A DNA stretch of 64,000 bases, from positions 186,001-250,000 of the forward strand of contig NZ_LN907858.1 of the NCBI RefSeq assembly GCF_001460635.1. Reading direction: 5' to 3'. Positions 18,825 to 27,791 of the stretch are shown here, piece after piece; positions within the stretch are counted from its first letter, which is position 1, and each line of letters begins with the position of its first letter. Position numbers and translations under genes: made by a program. The stretch is from Helicobacter typhlonius. GTDB lineage: Bacteria; Campylobacterota; Campylobacteria; Campylobacterales; Helicobacteraceae. Under the pieces are notes generated by a model that had not been told where the DNA came from, ran no database searches, and was given only the letters and a program-made list of their open reading frames with translations.

Positions 18825-20204
18825 TTAGCTACGCAAAAATGCGTTAATGCGTTCCAAACTTTCTTTTTGCCCGAGTATAATAAGCGCCTCGCACACGCCA
18901 ATGCCTCCGCTCTTGCCGAGCAAGGCACAGCGCAGAGTTGGCATAAGTTTGCCTATTTTGATATTGCGCTGTGTAGCGAGGTCGTGCAGGTAGGATTCCA
19001 TATTGTGCGCGCTTTCCCATATTTGTGAATCTGCTCCATTAAAAAGAGATTCTAAATTTGCCACTGCTACTTCATCAAGCTTTGAGCGCATTTTTTCATC
19101 ATAGCTTTGAGGTGCATTCATCACTTCAAAAAAGCCTTGTGCGAAGTTTGCAAGAGTATTACATCTGTCTTTAAGTGCAGGATAGAGAATCTCACGCTTT
19201 CCCGCTTCTATGCAAGGCACATTAAATGCGCTTAAAAGCGTTTCAAGTGTGGCATTATCGGTATTTTTAATATAATGTGCGTTGAGCCATAAAAATTTAT
19301 CCTCATTGTATGCGCTAGGGGAGCTATTTAGTTCGAATGGGTTAAAGAGTTCGCACATTTCTTTGAGAGAGAAAATCTCCTTATCGCCATAACTCCAGCC
19401 CAAACGCACGAGGAAGTTGAGAATCGCTTCGGGCAGATAGCCCATTTTTTTGTAGTCCATCACTCCCATTGCACCATCGCGTTTGCTAAGTTTGCGCCCT
19501 TGAGGGTTAAGAATCATCGGCACGTGAAAAAATCGCGGTATTGCAAAGCCCAATGCATTATACACGATAATCTGTTTTGGTGTATTGCTCAAGTGGTCAT
19601 CACCTCGTATCACATTTGTAACGCCCATAAGCGCATCATCAATAGCAACGACAAAATTATAAGTGGGTGTGCCATCGCTTCGTGCGATAATAAAATCATC
19701 AAGTTCTTTAGCTTGGATTCTCATCTCGCCTTTCACGCCGTCCTTAAAGCATATTTCGCCTTCAAGCGGGGCTTTAATCCTTACCACAGGCTCTCTATCG
19801 CTCGGTGGCGTGCCAGTAAAATCGCGGTAGCGATTATCATAACGCGGTGTTTGCTTGTTTGCTTCTTGTTGCGCCCTTAGCTCGTCTAGTTCCTCTTTAC
19901 TCATATAGCAGTAATATGCTTTTTTAGAATCGAGTAACTGCTGAATATATTGCTTGTAGAGGGGAAACCTTTGGCTTTGATAGATGACCTCGCCATCATA
20001 TTCTAATCCCACCCAATTAAAAGCTTCTATAATCGCCTTTGTCGCATCAAGTGAGTTTCGCGCCAAATCCGTATCCTCGATACGAAGCAAAAATTTACCA
20101 CCATTTGCTCTTGCATAGAGATAGTTAAATAATGCCGTGCGCAATCCCCCGATATGCAAATATCCTGTGGGCGAGGGCGCAAAGCGCGTGATAATTTGAG
20201 CCAT
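18825..20204 (-). CDS. gltX: Glutamyl-tRNA synthetase (GltX1 type)
   Basis: Charges tRNA-Glu. A 459-residue class I synthetase with the HIGH motif in APSPTGYLHIGGLRTALF near residue 8 and a KMSKS equivalent, KLSKRDGAMGVMDY, near 243. Helicobacter carries two GluRS enzymes, one of which mischarges tRNA-Gln for the amidotransferase route. This one matches the canonical form, which starts FAPSPTGYLHIGG, rather than the GltX2 form with GDMHIGN. AAAGG lies six bases before ATG. Divergent from murG. Confidence 0.93.
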   Translation of the reverse strand: MAQIITRFAPSPTGYLHIGGLRTALFNYLYARANGGKFLLRIEDTDLARNSLDATKAIIEAFNWVGLEYDGEVIYQSQRFPLYKQYIQQLLDSKKAYYCYMSKEELDELRAQQEANKQTPRYDNRYRDFTGTPPSDREPVVRIKAPLEGEICFKDGVKGEMRIQAKELDDFIIARSDGTPTYNFVVAIDDALMGVTNVIRGDDHLSNTPKQIIVYNALGFAIPRFFHVPMILNPQGRKLSKRDGAMGVMDYKKMGYLPEAILNFLVRLGWSYGDKEIFSLKEMCELFNPFELNSSPSAYNEDKFLWLNAHYIKNTDNATLETLLSAFNVPCIEAGKREILYPALKDRCNTLANFAQGFFEVMNAPQSYDEKMRSKLDEVAVANLESLFNGADSQIWESAHNMESYLHDLATQRNIKIGKLMPTLRCALLGKSGGIGVCEALIILGQKESLERINAFLRS

Positions 20205-20335
20205 TGTGTGCCTTTAAAGAAAATTTGCGTGAGTATATAGAATCTTAACTTAATACCCTTTTACACATTACTAAAATATCATTTTCGCACATTACAATAC
20301 AGGCATTATTTCGTATTTTTACATAAAGGATTTAA

Positions 20336-21391
20336 ATGAAGTTTGCGATTACAGGTGGAGGCACAGGAGGGCATTTGGCCATTGCTAAAGCTTTGGCAGA
20401 AGCTATACAAAAGAGCGGGGAGGAAGCTATTTATATCGGCTCGACTTTAGGGCAGGATAGGGCTTGGTTTGAATCTTCCTCACTTTTTACGCAATGCTAT
20501 TTTTTAGATTCAGTAGGTGTAGTTAATAAGCGGGGTTTGGGTAAGCTCAAGGCACTTTTTAAACAAGCCCAATGCGTGGCACGCTCACGCAAGATTCTTA
20601 AATCTCATAAAATCGAATGTGTGATAAGTGTAGGTGGGTTTAGCGCAGGTGGCGCGAGTATCGCTAGTCTTTTATGTGCTATTCCGCTTTTTATCCACGA
20701 GCAAAATGCGATTAAGGGTAAGCTTAATGAGATTCTAACCCCTTTTGCAAAGGCGGTTTTTGGGAGCTTTGAATCAGATTCTAAAAATTTTATCCGCACT
20801 TCTTATCCGGTACGTGATGAGTTTTTCACAAAGGCGCGTGTGCGCGAGAGTGTGCGCGAGATATTATTTTTGGGTGGCTCACAAGGGGCAAAGGGTATTA
20901 ATGACTTTGCGCTAACGCTTGTGCCCGAGCTTTTACAAAGGGGCATAAAGGTGGCTCATCAATGTGGGGAGCGGGACTTTGAGCGTATGAAGGAGGCATA
21001 TGAGAAACTTGGGATTGTAAATGATATTGATGTATTCGCCTTTGATACAAAGCTTGTTGAGCGGCTGTGGGCGGCGGATTTGTGTATTGGACGCTCTGGT
21101 GCTTCAAGCTTATGGGAGATGAGTGCGAATGGGCTAATTGGTATTTTTGTGCCTTATCCTTATGCGGCAAAAGACCATCAATATTTTAATGCGCTGTATT
21201 TTGCCAAAGAGGACTTAGGAGAGGTGATAAGGGAATCCGAGCTAAGTGCTCAAGCAGTGCTGAAATTTATAGAATCTTTGCAGGGTGAGAAACTCACGCA
21301 AAAATCACAGCAGGTAATGAGCAAGATTAAGCCCTATGGCGCACAGGAGATTTTGAAGCATATTCAAAGGATTTGTGGAGATAAAGGATAA
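20336..21391 (+). CDS. murG: UDP-GlcNAc:lipid I transferase MurG
   Basis: Peripheral inner-membrane glycosyltransferase that makes lipid II. A 351-residue GT-B protein: GGGTGGHLAIAKALAEA at the N-terminus, SVGGFSAGGASIAS near 99, IHEQNAIKGKLNE near 120, the C-domain FLGGSQGAKGINDF near 180, and the donor-site RSGASSLWEMSANG near 253. ATG follows AAAGGATTTAA. Single gene, divergent from gltX and convergent with the exporter gene. Confidence 0.95.
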   Translation: MKFAITGGGTGGHLAIAKALAEAIQKSGEEAIYIGSTLGQDRAWFESSSLFTQCYFLDSVGVVNKRGLGKLKALFKQAQCVARSRKILKSHKIECVISVGGFSAGGASIASLLCAIPLFIHEQNAIKGKLNEILTPFAKAVFGSFESDSKNFIRTSYPVRDEFFTKARVRESVREILFLGGSQGAKGINDFALTLVPELLQRGIKVAHQCGERDFERMKEAYEKLGIVNDIDVFAFDTKLVERLWAADLCIGRSGASSLWEMSANGLIGIFVPYPYAAKDHQYFNALYFAKEDLGEVIRESELSAQAVLKFIESLQGEKLTQKSQQVMSKIKPYGAQEILKHIQRICGDKG

Positions 21392-21447
21392 GGTGGGGCT
21401 TTTGTGCTTAAGATTCTAAAAAAATCATATTTTATTGGGAAATGGGG

Positions 21448-22059
21448 CTAAATCCCCGCCACATACATCGCAAGGCTAAAGGCAATCGCAAACATCACAC
21501 ACGCTATAAATCCATCTAAGATTCTCCACGCGGTGGGTGAGGCAAAGTAGGGCGATAGTGCATTTGCGCCAAATCCAAGCAGAGAAAACCACGTACCAGA
21601 AGCACTAATACAGCCTAAAAGAAAGGCAATTTTAGAATCTGTGCTTATGCTGATACTCCCTAGCAAGATAAAGGTATCCAAATACATATGTGGATTTAAA
21701 AGTGTAATGCTTAATGTGGCTAAAAGTGTGCTTTTCATCGATAAATGCGTGTTGTCTTGCTCTAAGCGAATACTTTGGTTTGATTGAAAAGCGGCTTTAA
21801 GTGAGCGCAATCCATACACGCATAAAAATAAAATGCCACCATAGGCTAGAATCTTGCTCCATATGACAGAATCTGCAAGCATTGTGCCAACGCCCAACAC
21901 ACCAAGACTCATAAAAATGACATCACATAGCACACACACGAAGCATACAAAGAATGTATGCTCCTTTTTGATAGCACTTTTGATGACAAAGGCATTTTGT
22001 GCGCCAATGGCAGAAATGAGCCCAAATGCCACTAAGAATCCTTGTATAAAATCCTGCAT
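21448..22059 (-). CDS. LysE/ArgO-family amino-acid exporter
   Basis: A 203-residue inner-membrane protein with six hydrophobic helices. The N-terminal block GLISAIGAQNAFVIKSAIKKEH is typical of LysE/ArgO exporters of basic amino acids, as is LLNPHMYLDTFILLG in the middle (about 120-134). Substrate (arginine or lysine) cannot be told from sequence. A 15-base palindrome containing AGATTCT lies at 22075-22089, between this gene and the CapA-like gene upstream. Confidence 0.85.
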   Translation of the reverse strand: MQDFIQGFLVAFGLISAIGAQNAFVIKSAIKKEHTFFVCFVCVLCDVIFMSLGVLGVGTMLADSVIWSKILAYGGILFLCVYGLRSLKAAFQSNQSIRLEQDNTHLSMKSTLLATLSITLLNPHMYLDTFILLGSISISTDSKIAFLLGCISASGTWFSLLGFGANALSPYFASPTAWRILDGFIACVMFAIAFSLAMYVAGI

Positions 22060-22096
22060 AGGTATCCTAGTTTATTTAAGATTCTTAAAAATCGCA

Positions 22097-23188
22097 CTAG
22101 TTTAATGGTGCGCTATAAGTATTCATTCTTTTAATAATACGCTCTTTGTCTGCTTCTTGCGCAATTATAGGTTGATAGTTATTATATGTCTTTGCCCCGC
22201 TAATCATTACAGGCACAAAGCTATGCAGTTCGCTCCATTGTTGCATTTTAGCGATTTTTTGCACTTTTTTGTTATTGATATAAATCAGCTCATCACTCAT
22301 TTTTTCAAGTTGATTTTGCTTCGCGCCAAAGGCAAAACGCACTTGATAAATCACGCTATCTTTATCGGCTGGATTTTTCGCCCCACCATAGACGAAGTTT
22401 CCAAGGCTATATACAATTTTTTTGCCCTTATACTCCTCTATGCCCTGCAACACGTGCGGGTGATGCCCGATGACTAAATCCGCTCCATTATCAATAGCAA
22501 ACCGCCCGATGTCTTTTTGAATCTTGTTTGGGTAATTCTCCCTCTCCTCTCCCCAATGGAAAGTGAAAATAACAATATCCGCGCCCATATTACGCAAAGA
22601 TTCTATTTCTTTTTTTACTTGCGTTTTTATCGCTGGATTCCACCCGCGATGTCCCGCCATACCAATTTTTTTGCCTTTCACCTCATAAATGCTTAATACG
22701 CCCTCGCCGCTGTAATGAATCTTTGCGTTTTTGAGGTGCGTTTGGGTATCTTTGAATCCTTGCATTCCATAATCGCGCGTGTGATTATTAGCGATATTTA
22801 CCGCCTCCACACTACCACTTTTAAGAATCTCTACATAGCTTGGGTCGCCTTTAAAGGCAAAGGGCTTAATCATTCTATCCCCATTATGTGTAGTGAGCGG
22901 TCCTTCGAGATTCCCCAAAGTCATATCATCGCTTTGCAAAATGGGCTTAACTTTTGCAAAGAAATAGCTATAATCCTTGCCTATTTTGTGATTAAAATAC
23001 CAATTAAGCGTCTCGCCATTGCTCCCATAGTAGTCGCCAAGCACATTATCGCCAATAAAGCTAAGCGTGATAATATCGCTTTTTGCAGTAGAATCTTGTG
23101 AAGTTTGCGCGGTAGGCGTTATACTACACCCCGCTAACAACAAAAGCAGTGAACCATAGATTCCCAAAAGTTTTATAGAGTTACGCAT
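22097..23188 (-). CDS. CapA-family lipoprotein (PGA_cap metallophosphatase-like)
   Basis: A 363-residue lipoprotein with signal and lipobox LLLLAGC (Cys near 21). The body is a bacterial capsule-synthesis PGA_cap domain: SFIGDNVLGDYYG near 45, GNLEGPLTTHNGD, NIANNHTRDYG near 135, HWGEERENYP and GHHPHVLQGIEEYKGKKIVYSLGNF near 235-260 (read in two parts). This calcineurin-like fold carries metal-binding Asp/His/Asn. CapA-type proteins act in poly-gamma-glutamate or other polymer export, but no cap operon is here. The start at MRNSIKLLG has AAAGGA before it; 20 residues of upstream reading are not used. Confidence 0.82.
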   Translation of the reverse strand: MRNSIKLLGIYGSLLLLLAGCSITPTAQTSQDSTAKSDIITLSFIGDNVLGDYYGSNGETLNWYFNHKIGKDYSYFFAKVKPILQSDDMTLGNLEGPLTTHNGDRMIKPFAFKGDPSYVEILKSGSVEAVNIANNHTRDYGMQGFKDTQTHLKNAKIHYSGEGVLSIYEVKGKKIGMAGHRGWNPAIKTQVKKEIESLRNMGADIVIFTFHWGEERENYPNKIQKDIGRFAIDNGADLVIGHHPHVLQGIEEYKGKKIVYSLGNFVYGGAKNPADKDSVIYQVRFAFGAKQNQLEKMSDELIYINNKKVQKIAKMQQWSELHSFVPVMISGAKTYNNYQPIIAQEADKERIIKRMNTYSAPLN

Positions 23189-23278
23189 ATTTATCCTTTG
23201 TGCTGTTTTGTGGTAAGGTTCATTATTGCAAAAATCGCATTGTAGCAAATCTTAAATAAAGTTTGCTATACTTTCGCC

Positions 23279-23354
23279 GACCCTTTCATCTAGAGGCCAA
23301 GGATACCGCCCTTTCTCGGCGGGAACGGAAGTTCAAATCTTCCAAGGGTCGCCA
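23279..23354 (+). tRNA. tRNA-Glu(UUC)
   Basis: Cloverleaf with acceptor GACCCTT/AAGGGTC, a D-arm TCATCTAGAGG, anticodon stem CCGCC/GGCGG with loop CTTTCTC (anticodon TTC), T-arm GTTCAAATC, and an encoded CCA. A second tRNA-Glu with the same anticodon lies in the cluster at 45.5 kb but has a different acceptor stem and D-loop. Confidence 0.95.
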
Positions 23355-23392
23355 CACTTATTCTTTTTTAGATTCAGCATTGAAGGGGCTTA

Positions 23393-24151
23393 ATGAAACT
23401 TATCTCGTGGAATGTCAATGGGTTGCGTGCGTGTATAAATAAGGGATTTATGGATTTTTTTAGAGAAATTGATGCCGATGTGTTTTGTATTCAAGAATCT
23501 AAAATGTATAAGGAACAAGCAGATTTTAGCTTTGAGGGCTATCATAACTTTTGGAATAGTGCGGAAAAAAAGGGCTATTCTGGCGTAGTGGTGCTAAGCA
23601 AAAATGAGCCTTTAAAGGTAGAATATGATATGGGTATTGCTCATCACGACAAGGAGGGGCGTATTATTCGTGCAGAATATCCGCATTTTCATCTTGTCAA
23701 TGTCTATACGCCAAATGCCAAGCGAGAGCTAGAGCGGCTGGAGTATAGAATGGAGTGGGAAGATGACTTTCGCGCTTTTGTTGTGAATCTCTCCAAAAGT
23801 AAGCCTGTGGTGATTTGCGGGGATTTGAATGTCGCCCACAAAGAGATTGATTTGAAAAACCCAAAGACTAATCGCAGAAATGCGGGATTCACAGATGAGG
23901 AGCGAGGCAAGATGAGTGAGCTTTTAGAATCTGGCTTTGTGGATACTTTTAGGTATTTATACCCCGAGCGCGAGGGCGCATACAGCTGGTGGAGCTATAT
24001 GGGAAAGGCGCGAGAGAATAACACGGGTTGGCGCATTGATTATTTCTTATGTTCTCAAAATCTGCAATCACATATTAAAGAAGCGAGTATTTATCCTCAT
24101 ATTTTTGGGAGCGACCACTGCCCAGTGGGCTTAGAGCTTGATTTAGTTTAG
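23393..24151 (+). CDS. xth: Exodeoxyribonuclease III
   Basis: AP endonuclease and 3' exonuclease for base-excision repair. 252 residues with the full ExoIII set: LISWNVNGLRACINKGF at the N-terminus, IQESKMY near 34-40 (catalytic Glu), NVYTPNA, GDLNVAHKEIDLKNPK near 143, and the C-terminal GWRIDYFLCSQ and GSDHCPVGLEL with the catalytic His. It heads a run of five tightly packed genes. The next gene, itself a DNA-glycosylase homologue, starts six bases after its stop. Confidence 0.94.
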   Translation: MKLISWNVNGLRACINKGFMDFFREIDADVFCIQESKMYKEQADFSFEGYHNFWNSAEKKGYSGVVVLSKNEPLKVEYDMGIAHHDKEGRIIRAEYPHFHLVNVYTPNAKRELERLEYRMEWEDDFRAFVVNLSKSKPVVICGDLNVAHKEIDLKNPKTNRRNAGFTDEERGKMSELLESGFVDTFRYLYPEREGAYSWWSYMGKARENNTGWRIDYFLCSQNLQSHIKEASIYPHIFGSDHCPVGLELDLV

Positions 24152-24157
24152 GGCTTA

Positions 24158-24784
24158 ATGATGAAGGCACAGATTCTTAAAATGCTTCAACTTAAACTGC
24201 TGTATGGGCAGTATGCTTGTGGGGAACGATATGTGATGCCCTTGCACCACCCCACCCCTTATCAGCCCTTGCATAATGATTTAGAATCCGTTATCAAAAA
24301 CTGCTCCTTGTGTAATCGCATTAAGCATTGCAAAGAACCGATTGTGGGGCTTTGTAACCCACAATCACAACTTTGTTTTATTAGTGAAACCCCACTTGTT
24401 GATGAAAATGGCATATTCGTGCAAAATAAAAGTGCCATAATGCTAGAAAATATCATCACACGCGTTTTTGGACTTTCAAAACATCAGGTATCGATTTTAT
24501 CACTCATAAAATGTAGCGGGAATCCATACATAGAAAAGAGCGAAATTCTATCCTGTATGGGCTTTTGCCTCTCTCAACTCCAAAAAATCACACCAAAAGT
24601 ATGTATATTGCTTGGAAATCAGGTCGTTGAGCATATTTTGGGGGTGCATTTAGAAGCTGGTAGAATTTTATGGCACAATAACAGAATTTTTTTGATGACT
24701 TATTCACTTAATGAGCTTGTGCGTAATCCCTCCTTGAAAAAAGAGGCGCACACGCATTTTTTACTTGCAAAAGGACAAATATGA
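24158..24784 (+). CDS. Uracil-DNA-glycosylase superfamily protein, family-4-like, with altered motif
   Basis: A 208-residue protein with the plan of 4Fe-4S family-4 uracil-DNA glycosylases: CSLC (Cys 49, 52), IKC (Cys 119) and Cys 133/137 as the likely cluster ligands, and ILLGNQVVEHILG near 150. The catalytic motif that normally reads GEAPG is SETPLVDENG here, so uracil excision may be lost or changed. Its place directly after xth suggests a repair role. It ends overlapping the next ATG by four bases. Confidence 0.62.
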   Translation: MMKAQILKMLQLKLLYGQYACGERYVMPLHHPTPYQPLHNDLESVIKNCSLCNRIKHCKEPIVGLCNPQSQLCFISETPLVDENGIFVQNKSAIMLENIITRVFGLSKHQVSILSLIKCSGNPYIEKSEILSCMGFCLSQLQKITPKVCILLGNQVVEHILGVHLEAGRILWHNNRIFLMTYSLNELVRNPSLKKEAHTHFLLAKGQI

Positions 24785-26001
24785 GACTATTTAGAATCTT
24801 TGCATTCATCTGTGTGCTATGTGCGTCAAATGTGGCTGCAAAAAGCTATATTATCTCGCCACTCCCACTCCCACAGCAAGAGGTACTCAATGTCAGCACT
24901 GCTAAATGTTCTAACTCGTGCTTGGTTGATTATTTTCTCAAGGGGCAGTTTTTTTCATTTATTGCGTTTTTTGACCCGAGTATAGATGATGTTGAGTTGC
25001 GTTCTAAGCTCTCAAGCGCACTTGCGGATTTGGGTATTATGGATTATCTAGCGCCTACAAATTTTCAAGGTGGTGCGAAAGTAAAGCTTGCCCTTTTAAT
25101 GCCTAAAAAGGTGATTGGACGCTATTCTGCGAGCAGTATTGATACGATTTTGGCTTATTTAATGATGCGGGGAAATGACTTTGTGTTTGAGATTTTTGAC
25201 ACTGGCGATGAAAGCACGGCAAATTTGCGTAATACCTATGCAAAAATCGTGCAAAATGATTATGATTCTGTGATTGCTATCCTTACTACAAAGGGCGCAC
25301 AGGAGTTTGTGAATCTTAATATCAGTCTCCCTACCTATCTTCCCACAATCAATAAAAAACAAATCAAAACAGACTCTACACCAAAGAATCTTATCTTTGG
25401 CGGGATTGACTATGAGGCGCAGATTGAGCTACTCTTATCAATGGTGGGGAGTAAGTCCATTGTCGCCTATAATGATAATGGCGTTATTGGACGCAATCTT
25501 GGTGCGATGTTACAGGAAAAAAGCAACCGCGTAGTGTTTCAAGAAGTAATAGATTCAAAATCTGCTACGACTTTTTCACAAAAGCTTAGAACCTATGAGC
25601 GGCATATTGCCGGAAATGTTGTGTTTTTTAACACGCCTTGGGTGAAAACGGGGCTTATCGCCTCGCAACTTGCTCTCTCTGCCAGAAAGCCCGATAAAAT
25701 GCTTTCTACACAAATCAACTTCAATCCCGCGCTTTTACTAATGATACAAAGAAATGATAGAAGGAATCTTTTTATAGCAAATGTGATTAATAGACCAAAT
25801 CAGTACCTTGTTGAGTATGCTTCGCTTTTGGGCGGGGATTTGCGCTATGATTGGGTGAATTATTCTACTGCTATTGGCGTGGAGCAGCTTATTTTGACAC
25901 AGCTGAATGGGCGGAGAGTTTTTAATGAACGCGTGAAAGATTCGCAAGTTGAGTATGTCAATAGAATCTACAAAACCGATACAAAAAGATTCTATGAGTG
26001 A
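24781..26001 (+). CDS. Exported periplasmic-binding-protein-like protein
   Basis: A 406-residue protein with a signal peptide (about 1-21, ending NVAAK). The body has alternating alpha/beta segments of a type I periplasmic-binding fold: VKLALLMPKKVIGRYSASS near 98, DYDSVIAILTTKGAQEF near 157, and SKSIVAYNDNGVIGRNLGAMLQ near 222 (two blocks). This resembles LpoA-like or leucine-binding-like proteins, but there is no transporter next to it. Function unknown. Translationally coupled to the genes on both sides (4-base overlap upstream, 8-base overlap downstream). Confidence 0.6.
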   Translation: MRLFRIFAFICVLCASNVAAKSYIISPLPLPQQEVLNVSTAKCSNSCLVDYFLKGQFFSFIAFFDPSIDDVELRSKLSSALADLGIMDYLAPTNFQGGAKVKLALLMPKKVIGRYSASSIDTILAYLMMRGNDFVFEIFDTGDESTANLRNTYAKIVQNDYDSVIAILTTKGAQEFVNLNISLPTYLPTINKKQIKTDSTPKNLIFGGIDYEAQIELLLSMVGSKSIVAYNDNGVIGRNLGAMLQEKSNRVVFQEVIDSKSATTFSQKLRTYERHIAGNVVFFNTPWVKTGLIASQLALSARKPDKMLSTQINFNPALLLMIQRNDRRNLFIANVINRPNQYLVEYASLLGGDLRYDWVNYSTAIGVEQLILTQLNGRRVFNERVKDSQVEYVNRIYKTDTKRFYE

Positions 26002-26374
26002 TTATCCATTTAGCTTTGATGCGAGTAAATGTGAGGGCTGTGGGGGCAAGTGCTGCATAGGAGAGAGCGGATATGTATTTGCAAGTATCAAGGAAATGCA
26101 AGAAATTGCCGCGTTTTTAGCCCTAAGCTTTGAATCTTTTTGTATGCAGTATGTGCGCAAAGTCGGGTATAGATTTTCATTCCTTGAAAAGCCATATCAA
26201 AATGGCTTGGCGTGTGTATTTTTTGATGATGGAAAATGTGGTATTTACGCGCTTCGCCCGGCGCAATGTCGCAATTTTCCATTTTGGGAATCTCATAAAA
26301 GTTTGAGCGGGGACGATTTTGTGTCCCTTACGCATATGTGTGCTGGTATAAGAGCAAAAAAGGAACAAAAATGA
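25994..26374 (+). CDS. YkgJ-family Cys-cluster protein
   Basis: A 126-residue protein with CEGCGGKCC (near 13-21), a central CVFFDDGKCGIYALRPAQCRNFPFW block (Cys near 77-93, given here over two motifs: DDGKCGIY and RPAQCRNFPFW), and a late CAG. This is the zinc- or iron-binding cysteine set of the YkgJ/UPF0153 family, whose function is not settled. ATG at 25994 is inside the end of the preceding gene; a longer reading from TTG 25949 is less likely. It overlaps the next gene by ATGA. Confidence 0.75.
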   Translation: MSDYPFSFDASKCEGCGGKCCIGESGYVFASIKEMQEIAAFLALSFESFCMQYVRKVGYRFSFLEKPYQNGLACVFFDDGKCGIYALRPAQCRNFPFWESHKSLSGDDFVSLTHMCAGIRAKKEQK

Positions 26375-27657
26375 AATGGCTAGTGAGTTTGCTTTGCTGT
26401 GCGTGTTTGTGCTATGGTGCATTTGACGAGGAGAGCTATCTCTTTGAAGCACTCGATTATGAGACACAATCACGATTTGATAAGGCGCGGGATTTATATC
26501 TCGTGCTCTATGAGGAGACACATAAGCTTGAATATCTCAAAGAAGCCGTTGTGCTCTCCTCCGCGCTTAATAATCCTAACGCTACACTTGGCTTTGCAAA
26601 TGAGTATCTCGCACTAGGTGGCACAAAGGACATAATGCTACATAAAGTATTTTTGGATTCCTATCTCAAGCTTGAAAAGACAGATGAAGCGATAAAAGAG
26701 GCACTCATCATTTATAAAAGTGAGCCTAGTGTGATGTTAAGCGATATTTTAGGCTCACTTTATGCTACAAAGGGCGCGTATAAAGAGGCTTTAGAGTATT
26801 TGTATGATGCGTATAATACGAGTAAGAGCGCGGATATAGCGCAAAAAATTATCACCATAGAATTATCCCTTTCGCACCAAAAAAAAGCCTTAGAATTGCT
26901 TGATAATCATATACAAAATTATGGCTGCGAGGGGAAATTCTGTCAATTTGGCATAGCTATTTATGCGAAATTCCCGGAGTTTGACAAGATAGAATATCTC
27001 TTTAAACGCGCTTTTGATGAGAATCCTACGATTGAAAATGCGCGTAATTTAATTTTGGCTTACACGCACCGCAAGAAGTTTAAAGAAGCCTCCGAGATTG
27101 CCGCGCAATTTCCATTTAAGGGTGAGATATTACTCGAGCTATACGCAGCACAGGGGGATTATTACAACGCTTCTTTGCAGGCAAAATATCTCTATGAGAA
27201 AAATAAAAATCCCTATTTTTTGGCACTTGAGCAGGTGTATAGTTTTGAATCTTTAAAAGACAAGAAAAACATTGCACAAGTGCGCATTATTGCTACAAAG
27301 CTGAAAAGTGCTATAAAACTTATGCAAACTACCGACAAACCCGCTTCAAAAGATGAAATGATTAATGCGTCTTTGCAGCTAAATAGCGCACAAATGGGAT
27401 TTTTTCTCAATTTTTTGGGATATTTAATGATTGATTATGAAATTAATGTGGTTGAGGGCGTGGGACATATTAAAAAGGCATTAGAGATTTCCCCGCTCAA
27501 TCCGGCGTATTTAGATTCTCTAGCGTGGGGGTATTATAAGCTCAAGGATTGTGTCAATGCCCAGAAAACCTTTGGGCTTATCCCAAAAGAGGAGGTTTTA
27601 AAAGAGCCCGAGCTCAAAGAACATAAGGCTTTGATTGATAAATGTGCGGTGCGCTAG
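26371..27657 (+). CDS. Exported TPR-repeat protein
   Basis: A 428-residue protein with signal peptide WLVSLLCCACLCYGAF and repeated helix pairs of the tetratricopeptide type (about 25-215 and 340-425), for example SDILGSLYATKGAYKEALEYL and LNPAYLDSLAWGYYKLKDC. TPR proteins of this plan are periplasmic or outer-membrane scaffolds. AAAAGGAAC precedes the ATG. Last gene of the xth run; the 134-base gap to the Maf gene holds a single AGAATCT soon after the stop. Confidence 0.75.
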   Translation: MKWLVSLLCCACLCYGAFDEESYLFEALDYETQSRFDKARDLYLVLYEETHKLEYLKEAVVLSSALNNPNATLGFANEYLALGGTKDIMLHKVFLDSYLKLEKTDEAIKEALIIYKSEPSVMLSDILGSLYATKGAYKEALEYLYDAYNTSKSADIAQKIITIELSLSHQKKALELLDNHIQNYGCEGKFCQFGIAIYAKFPEFDKIEYLFKRAFDENPTIENARNLILAYTHRKKFKEASEIAAQFPFKGEILLELYAAQGDYYNASLQAKYLYEKNKNPYFLALEQVYSFESLKDKKNIAQVRIIATKLKSAIKLMQTTDKPASKDEMINASLQLNSAQMGFFLNFLGYLMIDYEINVVEGVGHIKKALEISPLNPAYLDSLAWGYYKLKDCVNAQKTFGLIPKEEVLKEPELKEHKALIDKCAVR

Positions 27658-27791
27658 GCTTTTGTAGTTTAGAATCTTTGTCGCGCAAAAAGCTTTTTTG
27701 ACTTTGCTTGGTAAGTTAAATCTATATCACATTTTTTATTGATTGCATAGAGAAATGATAATCGTAAGCCTTAAACAACTCTTTTAGAATC

